A DNA stretch of 64,000 bases from JAOUFP01 sp963801505. GTDB lineage: Bacteria; Nitrospirota; Thermodesulfovibrionia; Thermodesulfovibrionales; UBA6898. The notes beneath the pieces were generated by a model, which was not told the origin of the DNA, did not search any database, and saw only the letters and a program-made list of their open reading frames with translations. The position numbers and the translations under genes are program-made. Each line of letters begins with the position of its first letter. The first letter of the stretch is position 1. Of this stretch, positions 43,435-52,702 are shown piece by piece. The stretch is taken from the NCBI GenBank assembly GCA_963801505.1, contig CAWDEY010000011.1:1-64000 (forward strand). Reading direction: 5' to 3'.

Positions 43435-44811
43435 TTAATCTTCAGTATCCGAGAGGAGTGCCTTAATGATTTTAACGGTCCTAACTTTTTTCGTCTCTTC
43501 TACATATTCCACGAAATAGGCATAAACCACACCGACTGCCAGGCCAAAAAATAAAGCCACTATCGCATTGAGCCATATCACCGGGAATACCGGGTTTTTC
43601 GGAGGAAATGCATAATCAACAACCACCACATACTGTATCGGCCTCGCCTGCTGCATGTTTGTCTCCTGCAGGTCCATCCTCATCTGTTCGTATACCTTTC
43701 TGAAATGTTCGACATTATCATTCAAGCTGCTCCATTCCGCATTCATCGACGGCAGCCTTCTCATCCTGTCGTTTATCTTTTCGATCACCTCTTTATTGCC
43801 TTTGAGAGTGGCCTGCAGCCTGTTCCTTTCAATTATGAAATTGGCCAAACTCTGCCTCAATGTCTCGTAAAAAGAGCCGCTCGGCTTAATTTGGGACACA
43901 ACGAAGTTCTGGACCTCTTTGTTCAATTTATCTGTCATATCCCTGTACTGGCTTTTCAATATCTTTAGGTCCGGATGTCTCTCCGTTAACTCTGCAGACT
44001 GCCCGCCAATCTGGGCAGTGAGGTCGGCCAATTTATTTTTCATATAATCTATGGTGGGACTCGACATGACAAAATCGTTTTCCGCCAAAACATTCCCCTC
44101 TTTTTTTAATTGTTCGAGTGAGGCCTTTATCTTCTCCTCATTTTCTCCGATCAAGACAGCGGTGTTGTCAACTGTTGCCTGAAAAGAGATCTTTTGGCTC
44201 GTGAGATTCTTTGTTTCCTCATCTATAGATGCAATGTCGTTCTTCTCGCTGAAAGTTTTCAGACTTTTTTTAGCGTCCTCAAGGTTGTTTTCGGCAACTG
44301 TCAAGTTCCTGTTTAAAAGTATCCGGTCCTGCTCCGGATTTTTTGACGACGCATTCTGGAGAAGTTCGTTCAGATATTTCAGGTAGGCGTTTGCGACATT
44401 TGCCGCCAGAACAGGGTCCGAATCCCTGCTGTAAATTCTTAGCAGGAACTCATCCGATAACTCAAAGGTCATGTCTGAAAGAATGAGTTTATTTACGAGT
44501 TTGCTGGGGAATTCATTATGTGTAAGCTCTGCTATTTTTCTGCTTTTTAATAACCCTATATAAGGCCCGGCCTCGTCTTCTTTAGCCGGCGGCACCAGTT
44601 TGTCCCTTGCCAGCCCGGCCCCGCTTTCTTTTGACATATACGTGAGCGCCGGTGACGCACTCGGCACATAACAAACGGCCCTAGCCTCATATACAGGCTT
44701 GAGGATCCATCCAAGCACTAAGGTCGTAACCAGAGAAATGATCGCAATGAGGGCTATGGCCTTTTTTCTTTTGTATAAAATGACCCAGTAATCGATTAAC
44801 GTTTTTTCCAT
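43435..44811 (-). CDS. Wzz-type polysaccharide co-polymerase (chain-length regulator)
   Basis: 458 residues. A first membrane segment (ALIAIISLVTTLVLGWIL) lies near residue 17-38 and the second near the C-terminus (NAIVALFFGLAVGVVYAYF). Between them is a long periplasmic coiled-coil region. A Pro-rich stretch (DYAFPPKNPVFPVIW) before the second segment is typical of the family. There is no C-terminal tyrosine kinase, so it is a PCP-1/2a-like protein. It controls polymer length together with the Wzy-like protein. Two small membrane protein genes follow directly. Confidence 0.92.
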   Translation of the reverse strand: MEKTLIDYWVILYKRKKAIALIAIISLVTTLVLGWILKPVYEARAVCYVPSASPALTYMSKESGAGLARDKLVPPAKEDEAGPYIGLLKSRKIAELTHNEFPSKLVNKLILSDMTFELSDEFLLRIYSRDSDPVLAANVANAYLKYLNELLQNASSKNPEQDRILLNRNLTVAENNLEDAKKSLKTFSEKNDIASIDEETKNLTSQKISFQATVDNTAVLIGENEEKIKASLEQLKKEGNVLAENDFVMSSPTIDYMKNKLADLTAQIGGQSAELTERHPDLKILKSQYRDMTDKLNKEVQNFVVSQIKPSGSFYETLRQSLANFIIERNRLQATLKGNKEVIEKINDRMRRLPSMNAEWSSLNDNVEHFRKVYEQMRMDLQETNMQQARPIQYVVVVDYAFPPKNPVFPVIWLNAIVALFFGLAVGVVYAYFVEYVEETKKVRTVKIIKALLSDTED

Positions 44812-45228
44812 ATCTTAATTTGCCTGCGGCGGCCTGCGCTGAGATTGATTAAAGACGTAGCCGTATCTTTATATAAAATTTAGGCCAGTTCGTTCTTGAA
44901 TTCACAAAATACTATATCACGAGCTCAAAAAGATTTTCAAGCTAATGCGGCGAATCCTCCAGCGAATCCGGTCTGGCTTGGCCTCTTTCGATTATCTCCC
45001 TGGCCCAGGGTTATTCAGTGAGATGATCGGCTCTCTGTTTATCCTAAAAACGGCAGTTCATTCACCACGGAGGCACAGAGACGCTAGAAAGCCGGGTTTG
45101 AAGCAAATAGGGGACTGACCAATTTGGTTGCCCCTATCCTGTCCGTAACTTCTTGATTTTACTCTGTGATCTCTGTGTCTCTGTGGATTCTGCTTTTTTT
45201 AGGTTTATGGGGATTATACAGACAAGAT
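44812..45228. other. Intergenic region upstream of wzz
   Basis: About 415 bases without a gene. The left 225 bases should contain the wzz promoter, though no clear box pair was seen. The rest is copy 3 of the interspersed repeat. Confidence 0.45.
45040..45200. repeat. Interspersed CACAGAG-type intergenic repeat, copy 3
   Basis: The left end TATCCTAAAAACGGCAGTT is followed by CACCACGGAGGCACAGAGAC, and the right end is CTCTGTGATCTCTGTGTCTC. It is the best-preserved copy, with clear inverted CACAGAG/CTCTGTG blocks that would fold into a long stem. Confidence 0.65.
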
Positions 45229-46764
45229 TCAAACACCAAGAGTTCTCCCGGAATTATCATAAATGGGATTTGTATAGATAATTTCGGCAGCCTTGATTAA
45301 TGCCATGAAGAACCAAAAAACAACTCCAAGATATACAGAATCGAACTGTGACATTATGACGATCGCCAGGAAACTAAACATCAAACCCCTGGCAATAGCT
45401 TTGTCTTCCGGTAATCGGACACTGAGGTTTATGACTGTTACGTTAAAGAAGGAATAAACAATTAGCGCCAAATAAGGGACTAATCCCAATATGCCGACAT
45501 CATCGGCCGCTCTGATTATCGCATTATGTGCACCCCATCCGAAGAAATGCGAAGCGTATTTTTGGGCCATGCCTGCTCCCCTCCCGATCCACGGATGTTG
45601 ACCTACAAAACCGTAAATGCCCTCTCTGTCCAGTTGCAGCCTCTGCCTAAACTCCCCCCACTGCGCTTCCTTTGCCACCTTGTCATACACTTTTCCATAA
45701 ATATTAAAGTCGAAATAAATTGCCACATACATTATACACAAACAAATAATTAGACCAGCAATCATATGGAAAATATACTTGTGCCACCGCACTATAATAT
45801 TCAGTGGAATAACCACGCCGATAGCCATAAGCGCAACTCTTGAGAAAGTAAATATTATACCAATTGAAATAATAATTACTGCTGACCAGAGTTTTACTCT
45901 TGTTTTCAAATCCAAAGCCTTATAAAAAAGGATATTAAGGCTCATGATCAGGCTGCTCACCAGAAAAAATGCAAGAAATGCGTATGTCCCTGTGAAAGCC
46001 GGGACCCTCAACAATCTCCCGAGCGAGGTGGTTTCATACATATGCTGTAATTCTTTATGTTTAACAAAACCTATCAATGGTACTTTTAACAGGGGATATA
46101 ATGCCTCCTGCATGATCCCTATTACTGCGGATATACAGGAGAAGATAATGAACCATTTAATAATAAATTTTATAATCTCTTTATCCGAAGAGTAATTGAC
46201 AAGCAAGAAAGAGAGGACCACTAGCAGACCCGCAGTGAAAAGAGTGGAGACTGGTTGAGGTATGAAGCCGTTCACCAGGGAAAGTGTGAGACTCGCAAAC
46301 AGCATAAGGTTGAAAAAATCCATTAAAATAATCCTGAATTTATTTTTTGAAACAAATATATTAATAAAAAATAAAATAAAGAACGCTAAAAGTGTCAAAT
46401 TGCCACCGTTTAACTTTGAGACCGGCGAAAGCGCAACGGTATGAACACCGATAAGGTAGCAGATGATAAAGACTTTCCTGATGTCATACCGGACAATCTT
46501 CCTTATTGCATAAAAAACTATTGAGACAAAAAAAACAACCCCGAGCAGCAGGGCTGTAAAAAGGTAAGGAATTTTTATGCCTGTATATTTTGCGAGAGAA
46601 TAAGGAATATAATTGGACAGCTGAGTGGAGATATAAGGATCGGCAGTAGTAAGTACCCCTACGGTAACTGCAAGAAGAAACGGCAACACCCTGGTATATT
46701 GATTTTCAGCGAGGACCAAATTATATGCCTTCGAGAATGAGGAGATAAACAGCGTTTGGTTCAA
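45229..46764 (-). CDS. O-antigen ligase/Wzy-type polymerase
   Basis: 511 residues with about 12 membrane segments. The large periplasmic loop before the last segments has the Wzy_C/O-antigen ligase-type sequence VGQHPWIGRGAGM followed by FFGWGAHNAIIRAADDVGIL, the region where these enzymes bind undecaprenyl-linked glycans. It polymerises or ligates the repeat unit at the outer face of the inner membrane. The start overlaps the preceding glycosidase gene by 44 bases, indicating translational coupling. Confidence 0.9.
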   Translation of the reverse strand: MNQTLFISSFSKAYNLVLAENQYTRVLPFLLAVTVGVLTTADPYISTQLSNYIPYSLAKYTGIKIPYLFTALLLGVVFFVSIVFYAIRKIVRYDIRKVFIICYLIGVHTVALSPVSKLNGGNLTLLAFFILFFINIFVSKNKFRIILMDFFNLMLFASLTLSLVNGFIPQPVSTLFTAGLLVVLSFLLVNYSSDKEIIKFIIKWFIIFSCISAVIGIMQEALYPLLKVPLIGFVKHKELQHMYETTSLGRLLRVPAFTGTYAFLAFFLVSSLIMSLNILFYKALDLKTRVKLWSAVIIISIGIIFTFSRVALMAIGVVIPLNIIVRWHKYIFHMIAGLIICLCIMYVAIYFDFNIYGKVYDKVAKEAQWGEFRQRLQLDREGIYGFVGQHPWIGRGAGMAQKYASHFFGWGAHNAIIRAADDVGILGLVPYLALIVYSFFNVTVINLSVRLPEDKAIARGLMFSFLAIVIMSQFDSVYLGVVFWFFMALIKAAEIIYTNPIYDNSGRTLGV

Positions 46765-48964
46765 GTGAGGCTTTCACATTCAGCAAGCCTTTACTGACCT
46801 CGACCTGTTTTTCTACCCGCGACCCCTCAAGTGAAACCTCCTTCAATTTGTTCACCTTATCGATAGCGAGTCCGTAATCTGTGTATGCAATCTCCTTTGC
46901 TTTTTGTAGCGCGTTCATAAGTTTTTTTCTGCTCTCCGAAGAAATCTTCTTTTGAGAAATGCATTTTTCGAAACCAGTCTTACACTCTTCCACAATACGG
47001 AGAAAAGAGTTTACCTCATCCGGAGGATAATTCTCCTGTTCGAGTTCTCTTTTTACATGTGTCTTTACTTCTCCTGGAATACGCCATACTGCATCGTCAA
47101 CTGATCCCCCGATGCCGCAGGGCGCATTTGTAGGTGAACTCTCTGTCTTTTTATTAAAACCGCACGCATTGCTATGATTGCTGTCAATCACGTAAGTGGA
47201 CAGAGTCGCCTTTCCCTTAAAAGGGATGTTGGTGATGGCAATATCCACAGGTCTCGTTTGTCTTCCGACTGTGAAAATATCCATGAAACCCTCCGCGGCT
47301 TCCCTGTTCTCACGGAATTTCAGATCTCTGGACGCCTCAGCAAGACACTCTTTCCCGGCGCCGCTTCTTCGGCATGAGTAGAGCCTTGCAAGATAATTTA
47401 TTGCTTCAATCTTTTTTGGATCACTAATTGAACTTAATAAAGCCTCTTTGCATTGCATGATCGCTTTCTCCCTGTCGCCATGTTCGCCCTTGTCAGCAAT
47501 GCATTGACGTAAAGACTCTTCATCTTCCCTTTTTAGCCCTGCCTTTGACAACATCGTCGTGATGACATATTGAGTCATCTTTTGCTTGTCTGTCGGAACA
47601 AAGTTAGATATGATCACGGAGACCTTCTTTCCTCCGGCCGAACTTGTTGCTATAGCTGTCATGCTATCATTCTTAAGAAATTCCGCAGATATAAGCTTCG
47701 GGGGACCACCCTTGTTTTCATGAGTGACCATGCTTAATGCCTTCATGGCGTTATAAACCGGTTTTATCACACCTTCGCCGATCCTGTCTGTCCGGGTAAA
47801 TATACCCCAGTCCCCTATAAAAGTCGAACTCTTTCTCGATGCCTTTGTGGTCTTTTCAAGCTTGTTATCATTAATATTGAAATCATATCCCTGCCATTGA
47901 ATGCCTCCCTTCCACATATAGTAAAGGGACTGAATATAATAAGCAGCCGTCTCCTGTGTATCCAGATAATCAGCCGGATACTTATTAGACCAATAGGTCC
48001 AGTCCGCCGGAAATAGTTTCACGTTTTTTTCTTTAATCCCAGCGTCCTTTAGCCACCCTTTTATGGTCGCTGCTACATTGGGAAAATTCTCAGGCATCAC
48101 TCCGAAGGAATGCCAGTTTATAAAATCAAGAGGCAAATTATGCTTGGATACATATGTTATGAAATCTTTTAGCATAGGGGCACCGCTCTGATTTGCCCAG
48201 CCCCCTTCTTTTCTGCACATCTCCTGTACATAGGGAGCGTATTGAGGAGCGTCACATTTCAGTTTTCGACCATAAACATCCCAGGAGCCCATACCGCCTA
48301 CCTTAATTGAAGGACTGACGCTTTTTGCAGCTTTGGCAGAGTATTCATAGTATTTAAAAAAAGTTTCTTCCGACCCCAGCCAGTCGCGGTTTGGTTCATG
48401 CCCTACATAGAACCCTATGTTTTTCACGCCCAACGAGTCTTTCATATAAGACAGCACAAATTTTACCACGTCACCCCAGAGGGCGTAATTGAGGGGGGGG
48501 GACGCCATTTCAACAGTGAACCCGCCGCTTTTTTCGATTCCCCTCTCGTCATTTTTCCGCAACGAAAGCCATTTGCGCATCGGTACAGGATCAAACCCTA
48601 CAATCAAGGTAGAGTTGTATTCATTGAGCTTCTTAACGACGATCGATAAGCCTTCATTGCTTAAATAATCCTTTAATACTTTTTTGGCCGTCTCTAAATC
48701 AGTCCCGCCAAGCGGCAAAGTGAGTTGTACAACTGCTGGACGGTTTTCTTTGAAAAATTTCGTCAGGATATACTTGTCCTTTTCAGAAGGATTGGTTATC
48801 CATACACTACTGCTCATCAGCTCAGGAACGTTACCAATATGTTTTGACGCGTCCACTTTAAGCGAAGCAGGCATGGCTGCCGATATTTGTCCTGCCTGCA
48901 GTAAGAAAGAAAAAAGAAAAAAAGAAAACACCAGAATGGAAAGCTTATAATGACCTCTTTTCAT
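46721..48964 (-). CDS. Secreted GH39-like protein, 747 aa, with altered nucleophile position
   Basis: A signal peptide (LSILVFSFFLFSFLLQAGQI) is followed by a GH39-like barrel. The acid/base candidate is in VGHEPNRDW near residue 195, then LPLDFINWHSFGV. The place where the paralog has GEW (nucleophile) reads PADWTYWS, so Glu is replaced by Asp. A long insertion around residues 470-600 has CxxC-like and helical parts. The C-terminal beta domain (KLKEVSLEGSRVEKQVEVSK) matches the paralog. It may be an inactive or altered-specificity family member that binds or trims the polysaccharide. It is coupled to the Wzy-like gene. Confidence 0.8.
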   Translation of the reverse strand: MKRGHYKLSILVFSFFLFSFLLQAGQISAAMPASLKVDASKHIGNVPELMSSSVWITNPSEKDKYILTKFFKENRPAVVQLTLPLGGTDLETAKKVLKDYLSNEGLSIVVKKLNEYNSTLIVGFDPVPMRKWLSLRKNDERGIEKSGGFTVEMASPPLNYALWGDVVKFVLSYMKDSLGVKNIGFYVGHEPNRDWLGSEETFFKYYEYSAKAAKSVSPSIKVGGMGSWDVYGRKLKCDAPQYAPYVQEMCRKEGGWANQSGAPMLKDFITYVSKHNLPLDFINWHSFGVMPENFPNVAATIKGWLKDAGIKEKNVKLFPADWTYWSNKYPADYLDTQETAAYYIQSLYYMWKGGIQWQGYDFNINDNKLEKTTKASRKSSTFIGDWGIFTRTDRIGEGVIKPVYNAMKALSMVTHENKGGPPKLISAEFLKNDSMTAIATSSAGGKKVSVIISNFVPTDKQKMTQYVITTMLSKAGLKREDEESLRQCIADKGEHGDREKAIMQCKEALLSSISDPKKIEAINYLARLYSCRRSGAGKECLAEASRDLKFRENREAAEGFMDIFTVGRQTRPVDIAITNIPFKGKATLSTYVIDSNHSNACGFNKKTESSPTNAPCGIGGSVDDAVWRIPGEVKTHVKRELEQENYPPDEVNSFLRIVEECKTGFEKCISQKKISSESRKKLMNALQKAKEIAYTDYGLAIDKVNKLKEVSLEGSRVEKQVEVSKGLLNVKASLEPNAVYLLILEGI

Positions 48965-49273
48965 ATCTCACCTCGTTACATCAGTGCCAACGCATTTGTT
49001 TTCTTCAATTCAGGATCCTGCAATACGATCACAAGCCCCTGGATTAAGAAAGAAAACCTGTTAGTATATCGATATCTTACACTTTTTTTGTCCGGGCTTG
49101 CAAACACGAAAATTCAGTTTATATAATCAGCAACTTCTGTCAATTTTTGAATTCAGGCCGCAGTCCCATTTTTTAACAAAGTCACTCATTTTCTGTTTTA
49201 TTGCTGTTATATTGGGGTGCTCTTATGTTCATATCGGACCGACGGTAATTATTACGGGATAGGGTTTTATTCT
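48965..49273. other. Intergenic region between two polysaccharide sub-operons
   Basis: About 310 AT-rich bases. No gene or clear promoter is seen. The upstream GT2 gene ends at its right boundary and the GH39-like gene starts at its left, so a promoter for the latter should lie here. Confidence 0.4.
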
Positions 49274-50299
49274 TCATAGTTCAGAATATCGGCCTTTCCA
49301 AATCAGACGCCCCACGGCATAAAGGCTTCCTCCTGCTATCGCAAAGGCCCTAAGCCAAAGGAACCCTATGGACAATAATCCGAGGGAAAGGCTTCTTCTC
49401 GCAGCCGAAGCGATGAACCCGAGCATGGTAAGACTGTTTAACACAACAATTCCTAAAACTACATTTTTCATAAAGGGCATAAATATTGTCAACAACAGCG
49501 CACCGGCAAGAAGAATAACGAGCATGACCTGCAGTTTAAGGGTCACAGGAGTATATGAATCCCTGAAGGACTTTTCCCTATGCCTTCTGTAAATGATAGT
49601 CCTCCAAAATCCCCTCCAAAACTTGATCTTAAGGTACTTTCCAAGAGTGTTAGGGTGCTGATGGTATACTACTGCATCTGGATTAAAGAAAAGCTTTTCT
49701 CCTGTACTTGACACCCTAAAGGCAAAGTCCACGTCTTCATTCATTGTCAGCATGGTATCAAAACCGCCGTGCCTTTCAAAAATATCGCGTCTGTACGCTG
49801 CTGAAAAAGATCCTATGAAATCAACATACTTCGTGCTGCTCAATTTCTCGTATCTTTCCTCAAACTCAATCTGTGAAAAAAGCGGTGTTAAGTCAGTCTG
49901 TTCAGTCCTGTATGCGCCCTGGACACCTGATACACCGCACTGAAGCAAAGGGCGGAGCATTTCTTCAATCCAGTTACCGGCTGCTTTGCAGTCAGAGTCA
50001 ATGAATAGCAGGATCTCTCCTTTTGCATATTGTACTCCAAAATTTCTTGCAGCGCCGGCGCCTTGATTTTTTTGTCTGACAAGCCGGAGTGGTGTTCCAG
50101 GACTGCTGCTCATAATGCCCTTGATTATCTCCTCAGAGTTGTCAGTACATCCGTCGCTTACTACGATGACCTCGTACAGAGCTTTAGGATAAGACTGTTG
50201 CATAAGTGCCTCTATGCACCTGCGGATTTTTTCTCCTTCATTATACATAGGGACTATTATTGAGATAAAAGGTCTTTCAACAGTTAACGAATCTGTCAT
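49274..50299 (-). CDS. GT2-family glycosyltransferase with C-terminal membrane segments
   Basis: 341 residues. A GT-A fold has ISIIVPMYNEGEKIRRCIEA near the start, the nucleotide-binding VSDGCTDNS, and the DxD-like metal site FIDSDCK near residue 100. MNEDVDFAFRVSSTG near residue 195 matches the ED acidic pair of the acceptor site. Three or four membrane segments follow residue 250. It adds a sugar at the cytoplasmic membrane face. It overlaps the next upstream glycosyltransferase by 23 bases. Confidence 0.93.
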   Translation of the reverse strand: MTDSLTVERPFISIIVPMYNEGEKIRRCIEALMQQSYPKALYEVIVVSDGCTDNSEEIIKGIMSSSPGTPLRLVRQKNQGAGAARNFGVQYAKGEILLFIDSDCKAAGNWIEEMLRPLLQCGVSGVQGAYRTEQTDLTPLFSQIEFEERYEKLSSTKYVDFIGSFSAAYRRDIFERHGGFDTMLTMNEDVDFAFRVSSTGEKLFFNPDAVVYHQHPNTLGKYLKIKFWRGFWRTIIYRRHREKSFRDSYTPVTLKLQVMLVILLAGALLLTIFMPFMKNVVLGIVVLNSLTMLGFIASAARRSLSLGLLSIGFLWLRAFAIAGGSLYAVGRLIWKGRYSEL

Positions 50300-51380
50300 A
50301 TAAACTTACAACCTCCTTTGCATTCCTGGTCCAGTTGTATTTCTTTGCGACCTCAAGACCCTTTTCCCTGAGTTTTTCCCTTAGCGATGTTTCTGCCAAG
50401 ACCTTCTGCATCACATTCGCAACAGCCATTGGGTCCATCGGAGATGTAAGTACCGCGGCCCCGTCAGCAATTTCCGGAAATGCAAGGTTGTCAGGTGCTA
50501 TCACCGGGGTACCGCAAGCCATCGCCTCTGCAACAGGCAGACAGAAGGACTCATAAAGCGAAAGGGTTATAAAGACAGACGCGCAGTTATAAAAATCAAC
50601 TATATTATCCACCCCGAGGAATCCTGTAAAATGAATCCTGCCTCTAAGACCTAATGATTCGGCCAGCATTATTAAGCGAGAATATTCATGCTCGCGCCTT
50701 GATGCAAGGACAAGGCTGTGTCCCTTCTTCGTCTTCTCAGGAAGCATTGCGTAACTCCTGATGAGTGTTTCAACGTTCTTATATTTCCTGAGAGAACCGG
50801 CATAGAAGAAGAAGCCTGGCTCAATCCCGTACTTCCTCTGGAATTCGCCTGGAGTAATAGCGTTGTCTGGCCTGAATTTTTCAGATACCCCGTTATAGAT
50901 AACCGAAATTTTTTCAGCTTCGTATCTGTAATTAGCTGTTATCTCCGCCTTATTGAATTCTGACACGGTTATTATATGCGATGACACCCTGAGTGCTGCC
51001 TTTGTCGCTATCAGTGAATACATCCTGGACTTGAGCGACAGGGCCGATGGGTTTGTCTTGACCATGAGGTCGTGGAACGTGGTTATTACAGTGCATGGGG
51101 CCTTGACAGGGGCGTACCAATGGTCTAAAGCATGAAATATGTCGAGGCGCTGCCCCTTCAGTACCTCCAGAAAGGCTGGGATCTTGTGCAGGCTTGTCTG
51201 TGAAACTGAACGGAGTATCCTGAAATTTCTTCCTAGTTCTATCCCTTCAGCATCCTGACCTTCCTTGAATACGATATATTCATTTTCTCTGTCCATTCCA
51301 CCAAGCGCTTTTATCAGCTCTCTTATATACCTGCCGACACCTTCTCTGTGGAGTGATCTTGCATCCAGTCCTATGCGCAT
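50277..51380 (-). CDS. GT4-family glycosyltransferase
   Basis: 367 residues with the two-domain GT-B layout. The N-terminus is MRIGLDARSLHREGVGRYIR. The C-terminal nucleotide-sugar domain has FFYAGSLRKYKNVETLIRSY and the E-x7-E-type signature SLYESFCLPVAEAMACGTPV. It is a retaining transferase for mannose- or glucose-type donors. The start overlaps the stop of the heptosyltransferase-like gene by one base (TAATG). Confidence 0.95.
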   Translation of the reverse strand: MRIGLDARSLHREGVGRYIRELIKALGGMDRENEYIVFKEGQDAEGIELGRNFRILRSVSQTSLHKIPAFLEVLKGQRLDIFHALDHWYAPVKAPCTVITTFHDLMVKTNPSALSLKSRMYSLIATKAALRVSSHIITVSEFNKAEITANYRYEAEKISVIYNGVSEKFRPDNAITPGEFQRKYGIEPGFFFYAGSLRKYKNVETLIRSYAMLPEKTKKGHSLVLASRREHEYSRLIMLAESLGLRGRIHFTGFLGVDNIVDFYNCASVFITLSLYESFCLPVAEAMACGTPVIAPDNLAFPEIADGAAVLTSPMDPMAVANVMQKVLAETSLREKLREKGLEVAKKYNWTRNAKEVVSLYDRFVNC

Positions 51381-52567
51381 TACAGTGCTGCTCCTACGGC
51401 TTCCAGGACTTCATCCGTTGTAACCGATTTGAAACATAAATTGTCCCTTTGACAATTGTAATCGAAATCGGGCTGGTGTAAATAGCAGGGCGGGCAAACA
51501 GCAGACCTCAATGCTATAGTGCTGCTCTTCGGCGAAAAAAGTTGTGCAGGAGAAGTAGGCCCGAATATACCGATAGAAGGAACTCCGAGTGCGTCTGCCA
51601 CATGCAGTAGTCCGGAATCATTGCCTATGAAAAGGTCGCAGCAACTTATTATAGCGCAAGCCTGAATCAGGTCTGTCCGGCCGGAAAGATTTAAAAAATA
51701 GTGTTCTTCCTGAGGTGCGATAACAAGATTTGCCGGGGACATGAGATTTTTATTTTTCCCAAGCAGGACCACCGACATTTCATTTTCTCTTATGAGACGC
51801 AAAGCCAGCTCTAAATATCTTGCCATAGGCCACTCAAACATTTCCGGATGGCTGGCATGCTCGGGACTGATTGCTACAACCTTCCTCCTCCGATCATTGA
51901 ATGAGTTTAATACCCCGCGCACATAGGCAAGGGCATCATCAGGTATACGAATGCTTACCTCTGATTTGGCGTTCTGCTCTGGCGATATTCCCACAGCATA
52001 GAGCAGTCCCAGGTTCTGGGCAGCGATGGGAGTATCGTCAAGAAAATCAGCCCTGTTCGTGTAAAGAACCCCCACACCATCTTTCATGAAGCCGACCCTG
52101 AGCCTTTTTCCTATCAATAAAGTAATAATGCTGCATTCTACCATTCCGCCTCCCCTTGAGGGGCTGATGACAAGATCGAATTCACGTCTTCGAAGACTCA
52201 GTATGAACAGCAATTTCTCAAAAAATCCTCTCCGGGAATCAAACCTGATATTTTCATGGATTATTTTTCTTTCACGCATGAGACTGAATATCCGGGTGTC
52301 GCATTCTGTCAGAGTGGATATAATCGCTGTTGGGACTGCCTTGTGCAGAGCTTCTATCATTGGAAATATCAGCAGGACATCCCCTATCCCCCCTGTCTGA
52401 AATATCAGCACATTTCTCATTGTAAAACGTTTGGGGTCTTTTTCAAACAGACTTCCTGCTTTGCGGCCAAAAATCGGCATCATTGCCCTGATAGGACGCT
52501 TGACTAGGTTCTCCTTGATGAAGAGTTTGGTCCTTGCAAACATTGTCTTTATAGTTGTCCTAACCAT
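51380..52567 (-). CDS. GT9-family (heptosyltransferase-like) glycosyltransferase
   Basis: 395 residues. After a basic 45-residue lead the GT9 domain starts with NVLIFQTGGIGDVLLIFPMI. It also has CCDLFIGNDSGLLHVADALG near residue 305 and ALGVPSIGIFGPTSPAQLFS, the sugar-nucleotide-binding part. The family transfers heptose or related sugars onto lipid A-core-like acceptors. In this locus it may build a core or repeat-unit sugar. CPPCYLHQPDFDYNC adds three C-terminal cysteines. Confidence 0.92.
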   Translation of the reverse strand: MVRTTIKTMFARTKLFIKENLVKRPIRAMMPIFGRKAGSLFEKDPKRFTMRNVLIFQTGGIGDVLLIFPMIEALHKAVPTAIISTLTECDTRIFSLMRERKIIHENIRFDSRRGFFEKLLFILSLRRREFDLVISPSRGGGMVECSIITLLIGKRLRVGFMKDGVGVLYTNRADFLDDTPIAAQNLGLLYAVGISPEQNAKSEVSIRIPDDALAYVRGVLNSFNDRRRKVVAISPEHASHPEMFEWPMARYLELALRLIRENEMSVVLLGKNKNLMSPANLVIAPQEEHYFLNLSGRTDLIQACAIISCCDLFIGNDSGLLHVADALGVPSIGIFGPTSPAQLFSPKSSTIALRSAVCPPCYLHQPDFDYNCQRDNLCFKSVTTDEVLEAVGAAL

Positions 52568-52702
52568 CTCACCTGCTTAGTATAACTGATATGTCGTCAG
52601 AGACCGGTCCGTTGTGGCGAAATCAGGCCTGTTATATGCCACAATAAAAATTAACTGTTTTTTATGCAGGGACCAACGAAATACAGGATGAATCATCTGA
52701 CT

